A stretch of DNA of 64,000 bases from Phoronis australis. Lineage: Eukaryota; Phoronida; Phoronidae. The notes under the pieces are model-generated. The model saw only the letters and a program-made list of their open reading frames with translations, was not told the origin of the DNA and searched no databases. Within the stretch, counting starts at the first letter, position 1. Every line of letters begins with the position of its first letter. The stretch is from positions 514,272 through 578,271 of the forward strand of contig NMRA01000204.1 of NCBI GenBank assembly GCA_002633005.1, written 5' to 3'. Below are positions 1 to 17,924 of the stretch, one piece after another. The position numbers and the translations under genes are program-made.

Positions 1-470
1 CGGTACCTCGAAAATCTAGTCTAGCTCAAATTTTTGATGGCATACCATGGTTGAGATTTTTGGGGGTTTCTGCCGGGCACAACCCAGAGTGTATTTTGTC
101 TGTCATAGAGGTTTTAGTGATCTGTGACATGTATTGAATCACATGGAATTGGTTTTGTGTGGTACCTCGAATGTATGTGCTAGCTCATTTTTGGGGGGTC
201 CTTTTTTGGTTTCTGCCGGACCTATTCCAGAGTGTAATTTGTCTGTCATGGGTCATTCGGTGTTCAGTGAGGTACTATTGTTCGTTTTAAATCAATTTTG
301 GTTGGTACCTCGAATATCTAGTCTAGCTCATTTTTTGGGCTCTTTGTAAGGCCCCCAGGGGTCACACCCAGAGTGCAGACAACGGCAGACGTCCATTTCT
401 GTACATACTGAGGTGGACTTTAAATGCTCCCGTGGTCAGATGTTGGTACCTCGTTCATCTATGCTAAGTG
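1..470. repeat. KpnI-site tandem repeat, 140-160 base units
   Basis: Four units start with a GGTACCTCG block near positions 2, 161, 304 and 444, so the spacing is about 159, 143 and 140 bases. The first three continue with a TAGCTCA(T) stretch and a CAGAGTG block. The array probably runs off the left edge. Units are diverged and no reading frame is shared, so I read it as satellite-like DNA rather than coding repeats. Confidence 0.7.
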
Positions 471-2999
471 CTCTGGGCTGCCGGTCTATAACTTTACTTA
501 GTGAGAGTTGGGCCGGGGCTACATCAAATATACGCGTGGGCAGAAAACATATCTGCGTAAAAAAAGAGTTGCGTTTTCAAAACTTTCAGAGTGGTGTATT
601 GTCAGGACCTTCATTAATAAACCGAGACCAAGTACAAAGCACGTCGTCAAAGTTTAGGTAAACAAAGTTTACGGCATACTTACTGATTACAGGTTCACTG
701 ACTCGAAGCACGTTCTTAGGCATACGTATATTGTAATATCGGTTGAATTATATGTTATAATTGTGAATAGCACGTACGCAAACAATAAGCCATTCACATT
801 TAAATCTGATCACAATTCTCCTGCCTTGAAAACAAACATTCGTTTAGATAATTTTCGGAAAGAACGTGAACTAAAATGATAGGACAAACACTACATACCA
901 CAGTCCAGATTCTACATTCAAAGACCGCTTTTGCGAGAAAGAAACTCTCAACAGGAGAAGTTTGTAATGACACGTAAATAAGTATAACTTTTATCCCTTA
1001 GAGTAGACGCGAAACGCTAAGTATTGCGTTCTTACTCCAAAGGGCTCGGCCTTGGTGCGAAGCTGTTTACTAAATTAAATATACAACTTTCAATTGCGCC
1101 GTTGTGGGTAAAAACTGACCCAATAAAATCTTTCTTGAGTAATCTAAATTATTTACTGGCGTTGAAAAAATTGCTTTTCTACTATTATTCTGCTGCTAAA
1201 ATTGTGATGTGATCTTTTGCGTCGACTTTCGGAGCAATGAAATATTGCGTCACCTATTAGCCAGTTTCTTTTTCCCAGATTCTTCAATCAAACGTTCTCC
1301 CTCGAGATTGCCTAAACGTCACAACAAATGATCAGAATTGGTTTCACTTCATTATATGTTTTTGGAATTTGATATCAGTAAACCGAATTTTAGAACAGAT
1401 TTTGCTGCGATGTTGTCGTCATCTAATGGGAGATGTCAAAAAATTTCTGGAAGTGGCGCGTGTCACAAATGTACTACTTTCAAAACGACGACATACATTT
1501 CTTTGTTACCAATGCAAAGAGTTACGCAAGAAATGACGTCGGATATTTTTTCGCTTAAACGGCTGTTTGCAATTTCGAGGTCTGTCGCAGCTCAATACAC
1601 AGTAACACTGCTGTATTTTGACAATAGTCTTCATACAGCTAGCTGGCTAAGTAGGAAGGCTCTAGCTTCGAAACAATTTTTTACTCCGAAAGTGACAACA
1701 AATTCAGAATGATGATGGATCATGAATGACATTATAACCGATCACATGCTTCCGTTTTCATGCGCCCATGATCTTAATCACTGCGCTATGTTAAAACCAT
1801 TGTTTATGTTGTTCTTAAAATAAAGTTTTGTTCTACTGCTGTACTAACATATTAAGAAATTGAAAGATAAACAATAATTATCTGTGATAAAGCGAATTAT
1901 ACAGCGTGATGAAGTGATGATCAAAAGCAATAACAGATGAGCGCGATTGCGTGCTGCTTGTTGAGCATTCCACGGCATGAAAACACTTCAGGTCGTAAAA
2001 CAGCCAGCGTTGTATTCTGATTTTTGTGCAATTTTACTGTAAAATTTCAAATTTCTTGCTTGTTTGTAAGCATAATGTACTGTATAAAAAGTCTCATACT
2101 AAGGGACAGAAATTATGCTTCCGCGATATTACTTAACGTTTGATTTTACCACGCCGTCAGTAATTCAACGTAAAGTTCACGTTGGTGTAATGTCACGCAC
2201 TTTGTATTTGTAGGTTGATTCGATTTTACCACCTTTCAATAGTTGAACAAAAGTTGATAAACCGATGTCAAGACCGGAGTTGCTACTGGTGAACGAACAG
2301 CGAACAGTTAAATGTTTGTTTGGCCAAAGTTCACCCGCTAAGTCATAAAATGGTAATTGCCGACCAAGGACACGCTTAATCCGAATTGGTCGTCTACGCT
2401 TGGCGACCACTTGGCCGACCCAAGTGCCGACCACAGAGGCGACTCAGCAGACGGCTCCTAGCCGACCGTTGTTGGTCGGCTGCTGGTCGGCTAGACGAAC
2501 GGTCGACGGCTGGTCGTCGACCAATTTCCGACAGGTTGGACAAAAATTCGTGATGTGTGCTGTACCTTAAAGTTTTGACGCTCTTTACTATTTTGTGTAA
2601 TTTAGCGACAATTTAACTCATTGGAGTTTTGGTTAAATAAAAACTACCGTATTAGCTAAATGTAGTCTACTTAAACGCCAATAGGCCAGTACCCTGTAGA
2701 TCAAACCCCCCCGCAGAAAAGGTCCAGCCTCAGCCTATCCGTTTCAGATAGGATATAGATGGCAACAATGACAAAATTGTTGCAGATACTGGCACTACTA
2801 ATTACAATGATAACTAACCATCATGACACAAATTACACTTTTATAACTGCAGTGAAATCATTAATGCATTTCCAAAAAATGCTCTCAAAGAATTCCCAAC
2901 TTTTCATTAATTTTCAAATCTAAATTTCCTAGACTTCCTTATATATTTTCATTTTTTCCAAAATGGGTCCAAACAAACTCCGATCTCTCCAAGTGTTGA
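471..2999. other. No supported gene; AT-rich intergenic DNA
   Basis: Only short random-looking open frames occur here, none with splice sites or a recognisable domain. An AATAAA lies near 1820 but I cannot attach it to a gene. The exception to the AT-rich composition is a GC-rich inverted-repeat cluster at about 2361-2522, listed separately. Confidence 0.5.
2361..2522. repeat. GC-rich cluster of CGACC/GGTCG inverted repeats
   Basis: By my count eleven CGACC or GGTCG pentamers fall within about 165 bases. A perfect 8-base hairpin arm pair AGCCGACC (2460-2467) and GGTCGGCT (2474-2481) is separated by six bases, and other overlapping pairings are possible. It could be a foldback transposon core or a binding-site array. 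No coding frame explains it. Confidence 0.6.
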
Positions 3000-3060
3000 T
3001 TATATAAATGTATATTAACTGGCTGAATCAGTCATGATTATTCGTTCTACCAATTTAATT

Positions 3061-3290
3061 TAAATGGTTGATGCGAGATGCAAAATTTCTTGTGTGAAAT
3101 CAAAAGGTGAAATACAATGATGAAGCTTGTTAGAAAAATGTCTGCGGGCCAAATTTGCCCCGTCATGAGACAAGTTCGGCCTTTTCATTCTACTAATTTA
3201 AATGGTTGATGCGAGATGCAAAATTTCTTGTGTAATTTAAAAAGGTGAAACTTTACGATTAATTTCAAAAGCTTGTTAGAAAAATATTAA
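3061..3290. repeat. Two-copy direct repeat, 138-base spacing
   Basis: A block beginning TAAATGGTTGATGCGAGATG occurs at 3061 and again at 3199. It is followed in both copies by a TTCTTGTGT block and, further on, AAGCTTGTTAGAAAAAT. The copies are diverged and lie upstream of the secreted-peptide gene. Whether they are promoter sequence or old repeats cannot be told from sequence alone. Confidence 0.6.
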
Positions 3291-3709
3291 ATTTTCTTTC
3301 ATATGAACAGAGAACTAGAAACTTTCAAAAACAAATTTAATAATTAGTTGACCTGCATGCAATAAATTTAACTGCTTATTAATATATATAGTAAGATGTG
3401 TGCGTGTCAGTCTGAATGTTATTAATCAGTTACGTCACTAAAACCATGTTGCCGTTATAATAATACTGATAATACTCGATTACCACTATACTGAAATCTA
3501 TAAAACCTGCCTTTAATTGTAAACTGGTCAGTTTGAAAGATTTCAAAGCTGCTCTCAAGATCTCTTTCGTGTATGTATTGAATATTTTAATTTTGCTATA
3601 TGTAGACTCCAAGTACGTCAATGAATTCTGGCAACTAGTATTCTATCTGGCTATTGTAAATTTCTTTGTGTGTACCTAAATTCCTTCCCGTTTCATTTTC
3701 TAGGAAACC

Positions 3710-6700
3710 ATGAAGACCGCTGCATTTTTCTTCGCTTTGTTGGTCATCACGTCTGTGATTACTACAACGTAAGTACCACTATGAAGTAAATTCTTCTAAC
3801 TAAAACGACACCACCTTAATACTCATCATCTAAAATACGAAGTGTAAACCAAAAGCCCGGATTATTAGATGTGGTAAGTTGTGTGTTAGCAAAGAAGTAC
3901 GTATTTTCAGCTTGAACTCGCACACAGTTCATGAAAGGAACATTAGCACTTCTTTGCGGACAAAACGCAATTTTTTGGCATTACTGTAGGATGGGGTAGA
4001 CTTTTTGAAGTTATTAGTATTGACCTCAGCCATTGAGTTCAATGAGATCTGTTGTATTCTCTGGTTCTATTACAAGTCGCCAATTCTTGCAGTTGTCTGC
4101 AAGACATTCGCTGAGTGACTCTACTTGTTAAATACACTAAAATACGTTGCTGCACAATGCGGAAGGTTTAGCTCAACCAGTGGAGAGTTTGGTTGTAATG
4201 TGAGAATTTGTACGATCTCGGAAAAAGACTTTTTTCGCTTTCATACAGTTTAATTAAAAAAAGAATATTGTACATTTACTGACTTTCGCGAAGGCCTTAT
4301 CACATTTTTGTGGTCTGGATACCAACATGTTGACTTAGTGTGGAAGTCAATAATTTTTATTATAAGATTACACCCGTTAAAAAATCATGCATGGATGTTA
4401 CGTTTGAGCTCATTGATCGTTTGTTGATCATTCATTCGGTCAGTCATTTAACAAGTTTATACCCAAAAGGTTGTAGAGAGATTAAAAAAAAAAAACTTCT
4501 AGGAGATGCTCGAAATAAGCAAAGGAACAATCTATTATGTTTTTGGAAAGATATCGGGCTTTGCGGTCATACAACGATGGTTTTGATTTGCAAAGTATTG
4601 ACAAACGTGATTTGGTTATAATCAATCGTAAGCTGCATGTTAAGACCTCGATCAGGGTGCACGCGCAAACGACGCGTGTTGAAAATCTGTAAGAGTTTAT
4701 AGCCTTTGAAAATTATCCTTTTGTACAATAGCGTGGTTGTGAAAACTGCAGTGCCATGGTGCAGGTTTTCATTCAACTGTTAATTTATATATTTAAAGTA
4801 TTCAAAATCACAAATTTTATATCAAAAAAGGACAAACAGCGATAGAAAGCCTTTCGAGTTCTGTGACGTCCTGGTGGCGCTGTGGTAAAGCAGTGGCTTC
4901 TGAACAAGATGATCTTAGCAACGCAACTATCACTGATGCCGTCGGATTTGATAGGGGTGACCAACCCTTGAAAGATGGGAACACTTTATATGAATTAATA
5001 TATGATGTCGAGACCAGAGGCCTTCTCGAAAAGTCTACAGCCAAAAGTTGGTCCTTTATCTTTGGCTTTCAGTTTGCTCCCGAGCAGGTTACCGATTTCG
5101 GTCTTTTGAGTTATTGACAGAATTTTTGACTTCTAGCCTTAGCCTGATTTCGCAATTCATGCTACGCCATCTGTTGACTGATGTTTAGCCAAAAGACAAC
5201 TGACACTTCGAGACACATCCACCTAGGGCTGGGCTCAGAGTCTTGTCACTTGTTTTGAATAAATAATATTGGAGTTGTGGAGAGAAAATCAACGAAAGTT
5301 GACAATGTCCTTAAGGTGACATTATCGGCGACGACAATTTTGTGTACTTGAGATCAGTCCCCTTACGAACTCGAACCACGACCTGCGCTGTCGCAAAAAG
5401 ACACTCTTCTCGAAGGGCTAATAACTGAGACAATGCAGTAGCTAACGAATATTTTAAGCGTGTTTAATTTAATAAGGTCACCCCCTCGATTTCAGTTAAA
5501 TCTTCCGAATGACTGGCAGCCTTCTTCGGGAATCAGTGATATTTAACAAAATAACAAAAATATAACTGATTTGCTGTTTTATAGCTGTGGTCAAAGCTAA
5601 TAACGTTTAAAACAACAATTAACACTTTTCTCGGGAAAGCTTGGAACACCGTCGAGATATATGTTATATTTTTAAAACATTTTTATCTTGAAACTTAGCT
5701 CACTGTCTAACTTTCCAAAATCTTGGGTACTTGTATTACAGAGTTGTAGAGGCTTTTACTGCAAATGTAATGGGTGCAAGAATTGATCGGCGTGCAAAGT
5801 CCAATGCCGAAGAGTTCCAGAAACAACTAACAGTGGAAGACATGAACCAGGAGACGAGGTTAGTTCATGAGCCTCAGGCATACTAAACAACTCTGTTGTT
5901 TTATGTATCTGAGGTTGTATCTAACACATTTATTCCCTACCGGCTGTTAAGATGAGATTTAGGTGGTACTGAAAGATTTTGATTGGTTGATGTATGCACA
6001 CCAATTGGTGACCACTCAAAAATCCTACGCAGTGATTTCACTTCAGTTATACTGACATTGAAGTACCGTGCCTGGGTCACAGCTCGTGAGCTGAGAAATA
6101 ATATAATTATTACCATTTTTGTTCAACAAAACGCAGCATATCAGAAATGTGCGGTCAGGGCTGAGTTGCATAAAGCTTCTAATCAAAAGTTATCCGCTGG
6201 AAAAGTTTGATTGTTGGATGACGTCAAGTGTATTGTTCAACAATAACAACGTGACGCGTGATAATGCGACGTCATTGTTGCTTTACGTGACGGTATATAA
6301 CTTATATGCAACTGGGCCCAGAATTTAACGTACTGTAAACTACTAAAAATAAGTGCATATCTGCGAATTGAACTGAATATTGGGTCGTAGCACCTGTGTA
6401 CAATGGGACCGTGTAGACAGTATAACAATTGGAGTGTCAACTACTGTATCACGCAAAAACCTTTTTTTCAGAAACTGACGGAATGTCCCTAAAGTGAAGA
6501 AAATTTCTGGACGCGGGCGTAATTTGGTTGGAGATATTCCGATTTCAATAAAGTTATAGACTTGTTGTAAGACTGGGTTGTGTTTTGTTCTGAAAGAAAA
6601 GCTCTCACTGATGCTACGTAAGCATTGGATTTCAGTCCCAAGTTATGAATGAATGAATGAATGAACATGTTTTATTACATGCCATATAAGAATGCATGAT

Positions 6701-7657
6701 TCCACATATGAAAAATATGCTAAAATATGATCTAGCCGATAATAAAAAACTAAAGGCTAGCAACAGGTGTACTCACTTGAGACTGAAACAACTATGTTTC
6801 GAAATATCGTGTACCTTTTAATTATGTCGCTAGGTCAGTTACTTCATCTATGTTCCGTTGAGAGTAGTTTTATTCCGAAGATATGAACGAAACGGAACTA
6901 AGACTGTCGTGTTTTTAATCAATACTGCTATAGTTGTATTACTTTAAACTATTTTCCGAAAGTTTGGTGATCGGTCCGACTAACGAGGTCGAGTCGTTGA
7001 CCTACCTTTTGAACTTTCCATGTCAGAGGTCACTGTTTTTTAAGTAGTGCAGGAGGTGAATACGGAAAACTACATGTCCGTATTTCCCTCGACAGATTCA
7101 ACGCGTATGGGACAAATTACAGTTTTCAATTGGTATACAGCATGATGAGAAGAGTTCTAAAATTTAACTGGGTGATAGACAACAAGTAACCAAGGTTCTG
7201 TCGATAGGTTTTTGAATGGTCCCACAGAGATAATTAGACTTTTTCAGGAATACTGTATTTTTTGGATATTAATTTTTGCCAGTTGTCCGACTCAGACCAC
7301 AGAACTCTAGGAACGGGACGCCAACTCCTCCGCCTGACCCAAGCATTCTACTAGTGTTAGAACTTGCTGTTCCCGAGATTCCACAGGGCTGGCCACGAGA
7401 GTTGCACCGTGAATTTCCTGTTGTCGGCTCGACTGACTTTTGATCGAGAGATGTAGGTATCAAATCAAACCAAATTTCGTTACTTCATGCTCATTTTGTC
7501 ATTTTGCTTTAGGTTTAACCCACTCCTTAAGAGCACCAGTCAACATTTAGTGCACAAACGTTCTAATGCGCACAAATATACCCAAACACCATTCAAGAAA
7601 GAATGGACTCACCGGAGACAGCCCAAGAGTTATTATCTCTGCGGCGAAGGATGTTAA
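3710..7657 (+). CDS. Small secreted prohormone-like peptide precursor, three exons
   Basis: Coding exons are 3710-3768, 5742-5858 and 7513-7657, with canonical donors (GTAAGT, GTTAGT) and acceptors (TTACAG, CTTTAG). Both junctions are phase 2, giving 106 residues. The exon carrying the ATG itself follows an acceptor ending at 3703, so a 5' untranslated exon lies upstream. Residues 1-24 are a typical signal peptide (hydrophobic core, VEA before the likely cut). Dibasic sites follow at R36-R37, K74-R75, K87-K88 and R93-R94. The only cysteines are C102 and C106 in the C-terminal segment QPKSYYLCGEGC, which would be a 12-residue peptide with an N-terminal glutamine able to cyclise and a small disulfide loop. 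AATAAA is at 7794-7799. I do not recognise the family. Neuropeptide, hormone or antimicrobial precursor is inference. Confidence 0.72.
6472..6552 (+). other. Possible alternative terminal exon of the peptide gene
   Basis: A strong acceptor (CTTTTTTTCAG) ends at 6471. Joined to the exon ending at 5858 it adds one asparagine and then TGA at 6476-6478, giving a 60-residue product without the dibasic-rich tail and without cysteines. AATAAA is at 6547-6552, only about 70 bases past that stop. This is either a real short isoform or a decoy exon. Confidence 0.4.
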
Positions 7658-7793
7658 AGTTATTAGACACTTTTCCCAGGCAAATCAATAGGAACTCCCA
7701 CTCCCATTACGTTGTGGACATTTGCCGATCCCAGTCTCCCAGTTTTCACCTCAAACTCGAACGGCCTTGACTAACGTATTTTCAGTTACTTCC

Positions 7794-7799
7794 AATAAA
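7794..7799 (+). terminator. Poly(A) signal AATAAA, peptide gene
   Basis: AATAAA lies 137 bases after the stop at 7655-7657. It is separated by about 40 bases from a poly(A) signal on the opposite strand (7841-7846), so two convergent transcripts appear to end here. Confidence 0.55.
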
Positions 7800-7840
7800 G
7801 AAAATAAACTATGTCGACGCAAACGATTTTTAACATTATT

Positions 7841-7846
7841 TTTATT
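7841..7846 (-). terminator. Poly(A) signal for the minus strand (TMEM185 side)
   Basis: TTTATT on + reads AATAAA on -. It lies about 1.7 kb past the TMEM185 stop codon, so it would imply a long repeat-rich 3' untranslated region. No nearer hexamer was confirmed, so the assignment is inference. Confidence 0.4.
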
Positions 7847-8527
7847 ACAAATAATGGTTTTAGTTTACATTCAACATTACAAATGAAATAAAAACATTAA
7901 TTTAAATTCATAGTTTATACAAAACGAGATCTACAGGTCAGTCAGCGTTTCTCATGAATCACGGTTGCCTTTCTCTCACTGATGGGAGGCTGGAGGGAGC
8001 ACGTGATTGAGCACGTGATAAGTAAAATGTATCAATAGCATCTGCTATCTAACACTGGCTACAACAGTGGTTTGTGAAAAAAGAACTAAATATCTAAGAA
8101 ACAACGCAGTTCATGAGAAATGAAATACAGCTCATGAAAGATAATTGTTTTCCAGTAAAAAGAACAGTCACTGCTCGTGAAAATACATTTGTGGTTCATG
8201 AGAGAGGAATATCACTAGCCTGTTATACAGCTACTGTTATAGATGTACTTATAAACACATACCCTGGTAGGTAAAATGGCACCATCATCAGGTATATTAA
8301 TGGGTGGCATGGCATGTTACCAAGAACTAGATTACAAGAAAGTGACTTTAAAGAACTTAGATAAAAATGAATGGACAAACATTTGCATTAACAAGAATAT
8401 AAATAAAAATAGTCCCATGCCTCGAGCAGATTTTGTACACAGTTGAAATATTTGTGACACAAGGCTACATGATGTAACTGTACAAACTGATCAGTTCAAA
8501 GTCCAGTCATTACCAGCTAAAAAATAA

Positions 8528-8687
8528 ATGTGATCAAAAATCACTTTTAACAGAATAGGTTATTTTTGTGATGACCCAGTCAACCTTTGCACAAGTTGAA
8601 GTGAACAATGTGATTGAAAATCACTTCAAAGAATAAGTTATTTTCGTGATGACTCATCAATCTTTGCACCAGATGAAAGTGAACAGT
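8528..8687. repeat. Two-copy tandem repeat, about 80-base unit
   Basis: Two adjacent copies begin TGTGAT and share an AAAATCACTT block, a GTTATTTT block, TGTGATGAC or CGTGATGAC, and CTTTGCAC, at 8528 and 8610. They fall in the presumed TMEM185 3' untranslated region. Confidence 0.6.
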
Positions 8688-8814
8688 GTTAACTCACTGA
8701 ACTGTGGTCAGGGCACCATCCATACACCACCTTGGCACACATCTTCCATAATTCAACGTGATTAATGCATTCATTCCAGATTCATGATGAGTTACACCAT
8801 ATTGAAAGATTACC

Positions 8815-9010
8815 ACTCATGACCTGGTCACACATCACTCATGAAGAGGTCACACACCACTCATGACTAGGTCACACATGACTCATGACCTGGTCACACA
8901 TGACTCATGGCTTGGTAACACGACTGGTGACATGTTCACAGATCACTCATGACATGGTCGCATATCTTCTCTGACACATCACTCCTGACATGGTCACAAA
9001 TCACCTCTCA
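8815..9010. repeat. 22-base minisatellite (ACTCATGACCTGGTCACACATC type)
   Basis: Eight or nine diverged units have a mostly exact 22-base period starting at ACTCAT (8815), decaying toward 9010. Each unit contains a GGTCA or similar core. The array lies in the presumed 3' untranslated region of TMEM185. Confidence 0.75.
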
Positions 9011-9566
9011 CATGTTCACATGTTTCCACAGCTATCCCTTCTATACCCTCAGATAAGATCATCACTGTACTTCATAAAGTTCCCAGTGGAAGTTTTGTTG
9101 AACAAACACAACAGAGACACCTCCTAGTTCAGGATCCATGTTCTATAGTACCAGCCAACACAGTTTTCTTGATTTCTGTCTTTGTATTCCAACGTGTTGA
9201 ACACACCGAGTTGTTGGAATATTGAATAATAAACCAACAGGGAATGTGACCAACCATTGTTGATTTTTGAACTTGCAAAAGTCTTGCATTGCCGACACTA
9301 TAACTGTAGAAGTGCTTTGAAGCAGGTTCATTGCAAAGCTCTCATCAAAACACTTTTTGATCTTGTAAGTGAATCCAATGATTAATTATTAATTAAGACT
9401 GAACAAATCCTTGATCGAGTCAAAACTACAACAGAATTACACAAGGTGTAATCGCACCACTTAAAGTGTAACAAAACAAACCCATACTTTAATTTGCACT
9501 TTACGCCCAATAAATAAACTGAGTAACACTGTCATCATATCCAGCAACCAGCAGGCTGTCTTGTTG

Positions 9567-17635
<8,069 letters not shown>

Positions 17636-17924
17636 TTCTTTCTTCTTGCTGAATCAAAACATTTTCCACGCTTTTACCCACAATGCACCACAATGTCGCT
17701 TTGACCAATTCTAATCACAACGTTTATTTCGATAAAATCCACATGTTTAAGCACTTTCAGGATACCACTTACACTTAACCGCACATAAACATAAATTCCA
17801 TGGTATACTTCATAAAAATAGCCTCAACGTTTCCCAGTAAATTTGTTTTTGGACATGTTAAGCGACTATGTTTACATCCGTCTTCCGGGCAAGGGCAAGT
17901 GCTTTGAGGCTGTGCCTTACCAAA
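17636..17924. promoter_or_regulatory. Bidirectional promoter between TMEM185 and the ANKRD46-like gene
   Basis: The two start codons (17635 on -, 17925 on +) are 289 bases apart and divergent. Within this interval are an 18-base match to the Staf/ZNF143 consensus (17675-17692), a CCAAT box in GACCAATTC near 17702, and an ETS-like CTTCCGGG near 17882. Transcription start points are not visible. Confidence 0.6.
17675..17692 (+). promoter_or_regulatory. ZNF143/Staf-type binding site
   Basis: The 18 bases TACCCACAATGCACCACA fit the consensus YWCCCRNMATSCMYYRCR, as I remember it, at every position. ZNF143 commonly acts at bidirectional housekeeping promoters, which fits its place 40 bases from the TMEM185 start codon. 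Confidence 0.6.

Noticed and set aside
1338-1712. 124-codon open frame on +
   Set aside because: It has no start context, no domain and no splice partners. Length alone is weak evidence in DNA of this kind.
4863-5117. tRNA-like or SINE-like stretch (TGGCGCTGTGGTAAAGC)
   Set aside because: It has an A-box-like phrase but no B box at the right distance, and only vague similarity to the SINE family found here.
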